A stretch of 64,000 nt of DNA, taken from assembly GCA_963841715.1 (NCBI GenBank), contig CAWJDP010000001.1, positions 620,001-684,000 on the forward strand, in the 5' to 3' direction. Positions 57,295 through 64,000 of the stretch are shown here, one piece after another. Under the pieces are notes generated by a model. The model was not told the DNA's origin. It ran no database searches and was given only the letters and a program-made list of their open reading frames with translations. Made by a program: the position numbers and the translations under genes. Origin of the DNA: DASPWW01 sp963841715. Lineage in GTDB: Bacteria > Actinomycetota > Thermoleophilia > Solirubrobacterales > 70-9. Each line of letters opens with the position of its first letter. The first letter of the stretch is position 1.

Positions 57295-59067
57295 TCAGGC
57301 GTCGGCGAGCACGATGGCCGTGTCGCCGGGATCGACCCGCGGGGTGGCGTCGGCGGTGATGACCCGCAGGCTGCCCCGCTCGGAGACGAGAAACAGTGGC
57401 GTCCGCCTGCCCGGCGCCGCTCCACACTCGACCTCGGGTTCGGCCGGTGCCGAGACGAGGCGGGCGCGACCCGAGAAGCGTCTCGAGAGCTCGTCGAAGG
57501 TGAGGTTGCGGGCAAACAGGATGCCGCCCTCGGCATAGCTCGGGACGAGGTCGAGCGGCGCGGTGTCGGGAGCGAGCCTGTAGACGCGTTCGCTGCCGAG
57601 CTCCTGGCGGAGCTCGAATGCAGCGAGGGCGTTGAAGTCGTCGGAATCGGTGACGAGCAGCGCGTCGCTGACCTCCTCGAGCTCGGCCTCGCGCGTCGCG
57701 CGGTCTACGCCGAGCCGCGCCTGCCCGGCGTCGAGGCCCGCGGCGCGGGCCGCCTCCTGCTCCTCGGGGTCCCCCGTCCACAGCCGGATTGCGATGTCCG
57801 CTTCCTTGAGCGCCGAGGCGATCGCCCGCGCCCAAGGATGGCCGCCGACGATCAGCACCACCGGCGCTCCCTCCCCCGCGACCCCCAGCAGCCGGGCGAC
57901 CGCCGTCGCGGTGAGGCCGTAGAGGACGACGGTCCCGAAGATCACCACGAACACGATCGGCAGGATGCGATCCGCGCCGGCGACGCCCTGCTGGGTCAGC
58001 TCGATGCCGAACGCTGAGGCGGTCGCGGCGGCGACGATCCCGCGTGGCGCCATCCACGCGGCGAAGGCACGCTCGCGAACGCTGAGCTCCGAGCGCCACG
58101 TCCCGAAGGCCACCGCGAGCGGCCTCACCACAAGCACCATCACGGCGATCAACGCGAGGCCCTCGGGGAGGATCTCGCGAACGTCCGACGGGGTCACCGA
58201 GGCCGAGATCAGGACGAAGAGCATTCCGATCAGCAGGTTCACGACCGTGCCGTGGAACTCGAGGATCTGGGATACGTCGATCCGGCGCTGGTTCGCCATC
58301 GCGATCCCCATCACGGTCGTCGCCACGAAGCCCGCGTCCTCGCGGATCAGGTCCGCCGAGACGAGCGCCGCGGCCACCACCATCAGCGCCGCGGTGACCC
58401 CCCGCTGGGGAGCCGAGCGCTGCAGGACGCGAAGCAGGACGCCTAGGACCGCAGCCGCCGCGATGCCGACCAACAGGCCGATTCCAAGGCTCAACGCAAG
58501 CATGCCCGGGTGGAAGGGACGGCCGCCGGCGGCTCCCTGCTGCACCGCGTGGAAGAAGATCACCCCCAGGAGCGCGCCGATCGGGTCGATCAGCACGCCC
58601 TCCCACTTGAGAATCGTTCGCACTCTGTCGGAGGGCCGCACGAACTCGAGCAACGGCAGCACGACGGTCGGCCCGGAGACGACGAGGATCGCGCCGATCA
58701 GCACCGAGACCGAAAGGCTGAGGCCGAAGATCGGCTTCACGGCAGCCGTGACGCCGACCAGGGTGATCAACGTGCCCACCGCGATCAGGTGCCAGACGGT
58801 GCGCCGGACATCGCCGCGGAGCTCGTCGACGCGCAGCCGTAGCCCGGCCTCGAACAGGATCAGGCCGACGCCGAGCGATACGAGCGGCTGGAACGCGTCC
58901 CCGAGGAGGTTGTCGGGATGAACGTCAGCCGTGATCGCGCCCGCGGCGAACCCAACAGGCAGCAGGATGACGATCGCCGGCAGCCGCAACCGCCCCGCCA
59001 CGAGCTGGGCCGCGATGGCGAGCACGATCACGAGCCCGAAACCCGTGAGGATGGCGTTGGTGCTCAT
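57295..59067 (-). CDS. Cation:proton antiporter (CPA1/NhaP type) with C-terminal nucleotide-binding domain
   Basis: A 590-residue protein. About 12 to 13 helices occupy residues 5-400: LPAIVILLPVGFAAGAI, LGVGLILFEAGLRLRVDEL, ILVVSGPTVVLPLLEFVRPS, WEGVLIDPIGALLGVIFFH and AAWMAPRGIVAAATASAFGI. These match the NhaP-type Na+/H+ or K+/H+ antiporters. Residues 415-520 form a TrkA-N/RCK-like Rossmann domain (VVLIVGGHPWARAIASALKE), and a short TrkA-C-like end follows. TATGAT lies eight bases upstream. It likely controls pH and sodium or potassium, with the C-terminal domain sensing nucleotide. Confidence 0.9.
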   Translation of the reverse strand: MSTNAILTGFGLVIVLAIAAQLVAGRLRLPAIVILLPVGFAAGAITADVHPDNLLGDAFQPLVSLGVGLILFEAGLRLRVDELRGDVRRTVWHLIAVGTLITLVGVTAAVKPIFGLSLSVSVLIGAILVVSGPTVVLPLLEFVRPSDRVRTILKWEGVLIDPIGALLGVIFFHAVQQGAAGGRPFHPGMLALSLGIGLLVGIAAAAVLGVLLRVLQRSAPQRGVTAALMVVAAALVSADLIREDAGFVATTVMGIAMANQRRIDVSQILEFHGTVVNLLIGMLFVLISASVTPSDVREILPEGLALIAVMVLVVRPLAVAFGTWRSELSVRERAFAAWMAPRGIVAAATASAFGIELTQQGVAGADRILPIVFVVIFGTVVLYGLTATAVARLLGVAGEGAPVVLIVGGHPWARAIASALKEADIAIRLWTGDPEEQEAARAAGLDAGQARLGVDRATREAELEEVSDALLVTDSDDFNALAAFELRQELGSERVYRLAPDTAPLDLVPSYAEGGILFARNLTFDELSRRFSGRARLVSAPAEPEVECGAAPGRRTPLFLVSERGSLRVITADATPRVDPGDTAIVLADA

Positions 59068-59075
59068 CCGGCGCG

Positions 59076-59081
59076 ATCATA
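59076..59081 (-). promoter_or_regulatory. -10 element TATGAT, leaderless promoter of the antiporter gene
   Basis: On the minus strand TATGAT, very close to the consensus TATAAT, ends eight bases before the ATG at 59067. Confidence 0.45.
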
Positions 59082-59221
59082 TGGCCGCGCAGGGTCAGCG
59101 TTTGAGCTCACCCGGGCACCCGATGAGCCTCCAAGACTGATGCCGCGCATGGACTGTCGGCGCGAATGGGAGGCTTGCGCTTGAACGACGACCCGGGGCG
59201 ATCTGGACGAGAATCAGGCCC

Positions 59222-60178
59222 GTGCGCGAGCTGGACGCGATAGCCGTGGGCGACGACGGCGGGGGTTCCGGGACCGACGCCCTGGCGCTCGGCGAGCTGC
59301 TGGCGAGGACGACGTCCAGCCGGCTACTCGTCGTGCGCGCCGTCGACGATCCCGGCGCCGACGACAGCGCGGCGGATGCCGAGCGGCTCGCGACCGAGAT
59401 CGACGGGGTTCTCGCCGCTTCGAGCACGAGCGCGGAGGCCGGCGTCCTAACGGGGTCGGCGGCTGAAGCGCTTCAGCAGCTCGCGGAGTCCGATCCTCGC
59501 GTCGGGACGCTCGTCGTCGGGTCTACCCACCGCGCCGGTCTCGGGCGAGTGCTTCCGGGGAGCACCGCGAGCCAGCTCCTGAGCGGCGCTCCATGCTCGG
59601 TCGCGGTTGCGCCGCGCGGCTACGCGAGCAATCCGCGATTCGACGCCGACACCGGGCCGCGCGCCGGCGGGGCGTCCTCCGCGAAGCGGCCCTCGCTACG
59701 GCCGAGCGAGGACCTGCGGGTGGTCGATGTCGGCTTCGACGCGTCGCCCGAGGCCTGGCTGGCGCTCGATCGCGCCGCGGCGCTCGCGGGCGCGGCCAGG
59801 GCGACGATGCGCGTGATCGCGATCGACCGACCCCTTCCCGCCGCCGCGCCGAGGCATCCGGCGCCGATGGCCGGTATGGCCGCGGACGACCTTCAGACAA
59901 AGCTTCACGACGCCGTCGCTGAGCTTCCGTCAGAGCTCCGCACGCTCGCGGTCTTCGATCGTGGGGACCCCGCCCACCATCTCCTCGCGCAGGCGGAGCA
60001 GGGCGTCGATCTGCTCGTCCTCGGATCCCGGGGACACGGACCACTTCGCTCCGTGGTTCTGGGCAGCGTGTCGACGAAGGTGCTGGCGAGCGCTCCCTGT
60101 CCGGTCATCGTGACTCCGCGCTCGGCGGGCGCGCGCCTGGCCCACGCTGCGCAGCGCGCGAGTGACCCGGCGCGCTAG
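59222..60178 (+). CDS. Tandem-domain universal stress protein
   Basis: A 318-residue protein with two UspA domains. Domain 1 (residues 1-135) has LVVGSTHRAGLGRVLPGSTA, with the G-x2-G-x9-G-S/T motif slightly altered. Domain 2 (about 165-305) has LVLGSRGHGPLRSVVLGSVS, with the full ATP-binding motif, and SAPCPVIVTPR. A linker of about 30 residues joins them. Tandem USPs are typical of actinobacteria under hypoxia or stress. Start GTG 59222. Its stop shares CTAG with that of the convergent PfkB gene. Confidence 0.9.
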   Translation: MRELDAIAVGDDGGGSGTDALALGELLARTTSSRLLVVRAVDDPGADDSAADAERLATEIDGVLAASSTSAEAGVLTGSAAEALQQLAESDPRVGTLVVGSTHRAGLGRVLPGSTASQLLSGAPCSVAVAPRGYASNPRFDADTGPRAGGASSAKRPSLRPSEDLRVVDVGFDASPEAWLALDRAAALAGAARATMRVIAIDRPLPAAAPRHPAPMAGMAADDLQTKLHDAVAELPSELRTLAVFDRGDPAHHLLAQAEQGVDLLVLGSRGHGPLRSVVLGSVSTKVLASAPCPVIVTPRSAGARLAHAAQRASDPAR

Positions 60179-61173
60179 CGGACGTTCGTCCGCAGGTCGT
60201 CGCGATGGCCAAGATCACCGGCGTCGGCGGAGAGCTCTGTGAGCATCACCTGGTCGGCCAGGCTCCTGACCTCGCGGAGCTGGCCGGTGCCGAGGCCGCG
60301 GCGAGCGACGTTGAGGGCCCCGGCCGCGACGCCGAGCTTCACCGCCACGTCCGGCGCCAGACCCTCGCCGACCCCGATCCCGATAGCGGCGAACAGGGAG
60401 TCGCCGGCACCGTGGTGGTCGATCGGGGTGAAGTGCGGGCTGTCGACCGTGAGCAGCCGGCCCTCGACGAGCAGCAACGCGGCCTCAGAGCTCCTCGAGA
60501 TGACGACGCTCCTCGCGCCCTCCCGCTCGAGGTGCTGTGCGGCTTCTGCGGCCGAGGCCAGCTCGCGATTGGCGAGCCGGCCGTCGGCGATCAGGTCCTC
60601 ATCGCTCACCTTGACCACGTCGAGTCCGCCGCGCAGCGCGGCCGTCAGCTCATCGCCGCTCAAATCGGCGAGGACCGGGCGACCGTTCCGCCTCAGGTCG
60701 CGGGCGAGGCGCTCGTAGACCCCCGGCGGGAGGACTCCCTCGTTGCGTGAGCCCGTGATCAGCGTCACGTCGGACTCCAACCCGGCGGCGAGGGTCACTC
60801 CGTAGAGATCGTCGAGCTCGTGCCGAGAGAGCGCGGGACTGTCGGTGCGGGCGATCTGCTCGCGCCTGCCACCGCGGCGATCGTGGATGTAGGCGCCGTT
60901 TGCGCCCGCGGCCCGCACGGTCAGCGGCTTGATCCCGTCGGCCGCGAGCAGCGATTTCAACACCGTTCCGGTCTCCCCGCCCAACGGCGCGCAGAGGCCG
61001 ACCACTCCGCCGAGCCGCGCGGCCATGCGCGCAACCCAGAAGCCCTGCCCGCCTGCGTGAATGTGGATCTCCGCCTCGCCCCCGGTCGACGATTCGGCGG
61101 TGATCGTGACGGCCAGCGACGGCGCGAACACGGCCACGGACGGCCCCGAGTGCTCGGGTTGACTACTGCTCAT
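60175..61173 (-). CDS. PfkB-family carbohydrate kinase
   Basis: A 332-residue ribokinase-like kinase. N-terminal substrate-binding motif is HIHAGGQGFWVARMAARLGG; the catalytic C-terminal motif is DHHGAGDSLFAAIGIG, with Asp as base and the anion hole Gly-Ala-Gly. The family includes fructose-6-phosphate, tagatose-6-phosphate, fructose-1-phosphate and ribose kinases. In mycobacteria a PfkB gene sits with universal stress genes in the dormancy regulon. Here it overlaps a universal stress gene by 11 bases and also converges on another. Substrate unknown. Confidence 0.88.
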   Translation of the reverse strand: MSSSQPEHSGPSVAVFAPSLAVTITAESSTGGEAEIHIHAGGQGFWVARMAARLGGVVGLCAPLGGETGTVLKSLLAADGIKPLTVRAAGANGAYIHDRRGGRREQIARTDSPALSRHELDDLYGVTLAAGLESDVTLITGSRNEGVLPPGVYERLARDLRRNGRPVLADLSGDELTAALRGGLDVVKVSDEDLIADGRLANRELASAAEAAQHLEREGARSVVISRSSEAALLLVEGRLLTVDSPHFTPIDHHGAGDSLFAAIGIGVGEGLAPDVAVKLGVAAGALNVARRGLGTGQLREVRSLADQVMLTELSADAGDLGHRDDLRTNVR

Positions 61174-61654
61174 GCTCGGGCCCTGTGACGATCAGGACCG
61201 AGCGCCGCGCATGCTGGGAGACCGCCGTGGCGACACTGCCCATGACGACGTAGGTGAGCCCCGTGCGCCCGTGTGACCCGAGGACGATCAGCGAGGAATC
61301 GCGCTCGTCGGCGAGCTTCACGATCCGCTCCCAGGCCGGAACGCCCTCGCACGCGAACGGCTCGGCGTCGAATCCCGCCTCGCGGGCGAGCTCGGCGCCC
61401 TCGTCGGCGACCTGCTCGGCCTGCGCCTTGAGCTCTCCGTCGATCGTGTCGAAGGTCTCCTGCGGAACCGGGCCCCGGGGGACCGGAACACTGCCGAATC
61501 CCAGCGCCGAGTACGGCTCCCAGACCGTGACCACGATCGCCGCCGTCGACGGTCGAAGCAGCCGCCCGGCCGCGGCGATTCCGGCCGCCGCCTGATCGGA
61601 CCCGTCGTAACAGATGACGACGGGTCCCTCCGCCTGCTTTCGGTCTTCGGGCAT
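61163..61654 (-). CDS. Universal stress protein (UspA family)
   Basis: A 163-residue UspA protein. VVICYDGSDQAAAGIAAAGR is the N-terminal nucleotide-binding strand, and LIVLGSHGRTGLTYVVMGSV carries the complete G-x2-G-x9-G-S ATP-binding motif, followed by ARRSVLIVTGPE. It is one base away from the flavodoxin gene and overlaps the PfkB gene by 11 bases, so the three are one transcription unit. Expected role: starvation, low oxygen or redox stress survival. Confidence 0.93.
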   Translation of the reverse strand: MPEDRKQAEGPVVICYDGSDQAAAGIAAAGRLLRPSTAAIVVTVWEPYSALGFGSVPVPRGPVPQETFDTIDGELKAQAEQVADEGAELAREAGFDAEPFACEGVPAWERIVKLADERDSSLIVLGSHGRTGLTYVVMGSVATAVSQHARRSVLIVTGPEHEQ

Positions 61655-62179
61655 CTAGCTTGCCTCCAACTCTCTCGAGGGGTCCGGTTCGAGCTCGGCG
61701 GCTATCTCAGCAGCCCAGCTGTGGATCGCGGACCAGTCACGGTAGTCGCCCTCGACGGCGCGCAACGCCTTGACCATGAGGCGCTCGCGGCGGCTGAGCA
61801 ACGCCGCGTCGAGCCTGCCCGCGAACATGATCAGGCTGCGCGCGCCGGTGGCCTTCGCGGCGTCGATCAGCTCGGTCGGCTGCGCCTCCGTGGGAACCGG
61901 CGGGTCGCCGACGGGTCCGCTGCTGAACAGCCAAAGCGGTCGCTTCGCGAGCTCATCCTGGTGCTTGTCGAGCAGCTCCCGCGCCGGCTTCAGCCATCTG
62001 CCCATGTAGATCGCGCTGCCGAACACGATCCCTTCGGCGTCGAGGTCATCGATGCTCGCCACGTCCGCGGCATCGTGGAGCCTGACGTCGAAGCCCTGGC
62101 GCAGGTCCTCGACGAGGATCTCGGCGATCTCGCGGGTGGCGCCGTACTTGCTCGCGACGATGACGACCGCTCTCGTCAT
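61655..62179 (-). CDS. Flavodoxin-domain protein (HemG/protoporphyrinogen-oxidase-like)
   Basis: A 174-residue flavodoxin-like protein. The FMN phosphate-binding loop is VVIVASKYGATREIAEILVE, and the second FMN loop is VFGSAIYMGRWLKPARELL, as in HemG-type proteins; FSSGPVGDPP is the third. HemG oxidises protoporphyrinogen, but homologues in stress operons are often of unknown function. It lies immediately upstream of the universal stress gene and 22 bases after the FAD oxidoreductase, suggesting a redox pair. Confidence 0.85.
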   Translation of the reverse strand: MTRAVVIVASKYGATREIAEILVEDLRQGFDVRLHDAADVASIDDLDAEGIVFGSAIYMGRWLKPARELLDKHQDELAKRPLWLFSSGPVGDPPVPTEAQPTELIDAAKATGARSLIMFAGRLDAALLSRRERLMVKALRAVEGDYRDWSAIHSWAAEIAAELEPDPSRELEAS

Positions 62180-62201
62180 TGGCGCACCTCGCGGCCGACG
62201 C

Positions 62202-63449
62202 TCACGGGTCCGGCCCGGTCAGCGTCTCTGGATCGAGCATCATCGGCTCCTCGTGCCATTCGGCCGGCAACGCGACCTCGACGTCGATCCCACTCGCTGG
62301 AGGCTCGAGGTCACGATATGGCGCGCCGCCGGAAAGCCAGGGCGCGAGGTAGCGTCCCCCGACCTTTCGCGGGGGCCACCAGAGGTAGTCGGCGGAGACG
62401 GCTCCCTCGCCGTGGCCGCCCGTCAGGTCGTGACGAAGGCTCATCGACTCACCGCCCGTGATCAGCTTGCCGCGGAGCACGGGATGGAACGGCTTCGGGT
62501 CCACCGGGGCGCCGAGTCGTGAGGCGATGTGCTCGGCCGCGGCGTCCGCCTGCTGAGTGCCGAGTCCACCCTGCTTGATCGGAAACGTGGTCGCATCGCC
62601 GGCGGCGTATACGCCGTCCAGCGAATTGACGCGCGCGTGTCCGTCTATGGGGATGAAGCCGCCCGGTCCCTCGGGAAGCCCGGCGATCCCGGGGCCCTCG
62701 AGGACGGGGAGCGCAATCGCACGAGCCGACTCCGGCCAACCGCCGCCCGGCGCCGCGAACAGCAGACCCTCCTCGTTCGCGGGTCGAACGTGGGCTCCCG
62801 TCTTGACCTCGATGCCGCGAGCGAAAAGCAGCTCCGAAACGGCGGCACTCGCGACGGAGCCGAAGAGGATGAGTGGATCGGACTCCGGAGTGAATATCGC
62901 GATCCGGCGATCCTTCCCCTCCCCCGCCGAGCGCCTGCGCTGATCGGCCATCAGCGCCATCTCGTAGATCGGCAGCGACCAGACGACGCCCGATGGTACG
63001 ACCAGCGCAAGGTCGCGATCGTCGGCGCACACGGCTTCACGCACGGCGTCCGCATCACCGCGGACGCCGAGAGTCGGAACGCCCGGAAGGGCGGCCTCCG
63101 TGCGCGCTCCGATGCACAGGATCGCGAAGTCATACGGCAGGCGCGAGCCGTCGTCGAGCTCGAGCTCCGCGCTGCCCGGGTGAACGGCGGCGAGGCCTCG
63201 CTGGATGAACGTCCCGCCGTGCTCCTCGACTACCGGGCCAAGCTCATGCCGTTCCGCCGGCTCGAACGAGAAGGGCTCCTCAACGGTCTCGGGCCTGTAG
63301 AGAAATTCGGGATTCGGGGCGACGAGGCTGAGCTCCGCCCGCTCCTCGGCGAGATCGCGCAGCGCGAACAGCGCCTCGAGCCCGGCGATGCCGCCGCCGG
63401 CGATCACCACCCGACCCCCGTCGCCCGTGCCGCTCCCGGCGCCGCTCAA
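62202..63449 (-). CDS. FAD-dependent pyridine-nucleotide-disulphide/sulfide-quinone-type oxidoreductase
   Basis: A protein of about 415 residues. FAD-binding VVIAGGGIAGLEALFALRDL is at the N-terminus, then LYRPETVEEPFSFEPAERHE, YDFAILCIGARTEA, and the second FAD motif SLDGVYAAGDATTFPIKQGG. These are typical of NDH-2/sulfide:quinone reductase-like enzymes. No redox-active C-x-x-C pair is seen. The start is not certain: TTG 63449 gives a short lead before the FAD motif; a longer frame begins at 63539. Together with the flavodoxin it may move electrons to quinones under stress. Confidence 0.83.
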   Translation of the reverse strand: MSGAGSGTGDGGRVVIAGGGIAGLEALFALRDLAEERAELSLVAPNPEFLYRPETVEEPFSFEPAERHELGPVVEEHGGTFIQRGLAAVHPGSAELELDDGSRLPYDFAILCIGARTEAALPGVPTLGVRGDADAVREAVCADDRDLALVVPSGVVWSLPIYEMALMADQRRRSAGEGKDRRIAIFTPESDPLILFGSVASAAVSELLFARGIEVKTGAHVRPANEEGLLFAAPGGGWPESARAIALPVLEGPGIAGLPEGPGGFIPIDGHARVNSLDGVYAAGDATTFPIKQGGLGTQQADAAAEHIASRLGAPVDPKPFHPVLRGKLITGGESMSLRHDLTGGHGEGAVSADYLWWPPRKVGGRYLAPWLSGGAPYRDLEPPASGIDVEVALPAEWHEEPMMLDPETLTGPDP

Positions 63450-63549
63450 GCGCCCAACCCCGGCAAGCCGGTTCCGCCCCGAGTTTCCTTCATGGCGCCA
63501 GCGTACGGAGGTGGAGCGCCGGCGCCATCCGAGTTGCACACTGCACCCG

Positions 63550-63562
63550 CCTACGTAGTAGG
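63550..63562. terminator. Short hairpin after the APC permease gene
   Basis: CCTAC-N3-GTAGG lies 11 bases past the stop codon of the permease gene on the minus strand. No T-tract follows. Confidence 0.25.
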
Positions 63563-63572
63563 AACGGATGCC

Positions 63573-64000
63573 TCAGGCCTCGCTGTGGAACGGGAGCGTC
63601 GCGACGACGACGTCGGTCCGGGACTCGAGCGCGGCCGCGAGCAGGAGGCCGCGCTGGTTGTGGAGGATCTCGCGGCTGCGCTTGTCGGGGACGATCGTCG
63701 GGATCAGAACCGTCACCGTGAGATCGCCGGTGGGCAGTGAGTCGATGTAGCCGAGGACCGAATGCACAAGCGAGCGATGCGGGTCGACGATCACCTCGAG
63801 CTCGACCGGCGAGTGCCACCGCTCCCACTCCTCCTCTACCTGCGTCTTCTCGTCCTCGGTGCCGGCGACCGCGACCGCGACCACGGTCTCGCCGAGCGAC
63901 ATCGCCGCGCTCAGCGCCCGCTCGGTCAGCACGCTGACATTCGTGGTCGGAACGATCACGATGCTCTCTCGCCTCTCGGGTGCCGCCGGCACCTTTCCCA
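63573..64000 (-). CDS. APC-superfamily permease, C-terminal cytoplasmic domain (N-terminal part outside window)
   Basis: The frame is open to the window edge and gives the last 140 or so residues of a larger protein: PAAPERRESIVIVPTTNVSV, LTERALSAAMSLGETVVAVA, VELEVIVDPHRSLVHSVLGY and REILHNQRGLLLAAALESRT. This UspA-like cytoplasmic tail is typical of actinobacterial amino-acid or potassium permeases of the APC superfamily. The membrane part must lie beyond 64000. The identification rests on recall of that tail and is less certain than others. Confidence 0.62.
   Translation of the reverse strand, partial: GKVPAAPERRESIVIVPTTNVSVLTERALSAAMSLGETVVAVAVAGTEDEKTQVEEEWERWHSPVELEVIVDPHRSLVHSVLGYIDSLPTGDLTVTVLIPTIVPDKRSREILHNQRGLLLAAALESRTDVVVATLPFHSEA

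Noticed and set aside
1..64000. CRISPR arrays, transposons, phage genes, rRNA or tRNA genes
   Set aside because: No regularly spaced repeats, transposase or integrase motifs, or tRNA-like cloverleaf sequences were seen on reading both strands. A dedicated scan with tRNA and CRISPR tools would be decisive.

Overview
The window is very GC-rich and densely packed with genes. It looks like the chromosome of a Gram-positive actinobacterium, most probably of the class Thermoleophilia (Solirubrobacterales and relatives). This is inferred from the gene order recA-recX-rny-miaB-miaA-dapF-dapL ... hflX-dut, the use of DapL for diaminopimelate synthesis, and the presence of MurT/GatD. I saw no rRNA, tRNA, CRISPR array, insertion sequence or prophage.

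Layout. 1-8.2 kb: housekeeping genes (recA C-terminus, recX, an RNase Y without membrane anchor, a membrane-anchored cupredoxin, miaB, miaA, an NTF2-like protein, dapF, dapL). 8.4-15.4 kb: a DMT transporter, glutamate decarboxylase, an NAD-dependent epimerase, a frameshifted beta-propeller gene, a GH114-like secreted protein, hflX and dut. 15.4-20.2 kb, minus strand: an envelope operon of diacylglycerol-kinase-like lipid kinase, murT, a SAM methyltransferase and gatD, followed by a frameshifted DUF4389 gene. 20.2-23.2 kb: a tightly overlapping run of peroxiredoxin, HAD phosphatase, alpha/beta hydrolase and GNAT acetyltransferase, then a PRC-barrel-like protein. 23.2-28.1 kb: a gene remnant and two large secreted hydrolases (an esterase-like protein and a penicillin acylase). 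28.2-38.9 kb: an MFS exporter, a UBP-type zinc finger protein, DUF1003, a methyltransferase-like protein, a large sulfatase, a glycine-rich secreted protein, a polysaccharide deacetylase and a coiled-coil membrane protein. 39.0-41.5 kb: a PspC-histidine kinase-response regulator operon that resembles LiaFSR.

41.7-64 kb is the most unusual part. It starts with enolase and an inorganic pyrophosphatase that has an altered metal motif. Next comes a translationally coupled pair of MutS-like ATPases. These are followed by a five-gene operon for a membrane complex built like a group 4 [NiFe] hydrogenase or complex I. Its catalytic subunit has lost all nickel-binding cysteines, and its small subunit has lost most proximal-cluster cysteines. 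This fits the energy-converting-hydrogenase-related (Ehr) complexes, of the kind encoded by the hyc-like genes of Mycobacterium tuberculosis. The last Hyf-like gene is coupled to a universal stress protein. Further on are an MFS transporter, a HAD protein, a cysteine-motif protein, a cation/proton antiporter with a nucleotide-binding tail, two more universal stress proteins, a PfkB sugar kinase, a flavodoxin, an FAD oxidoreductase and the C-terminus of an APC permease. The mix recalls energy-limitation or dormancy gene sets and suggests that the region serves survival when respiration is limited.

Two other themes recur. At least eleven genes carry a TANNNT hexamer 6-9 bases before the start codon, which suggests leaderless transcripts. 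Two genes, and possibly a third, contain apparent frameshifts, which may be real decay or sequencing indels.
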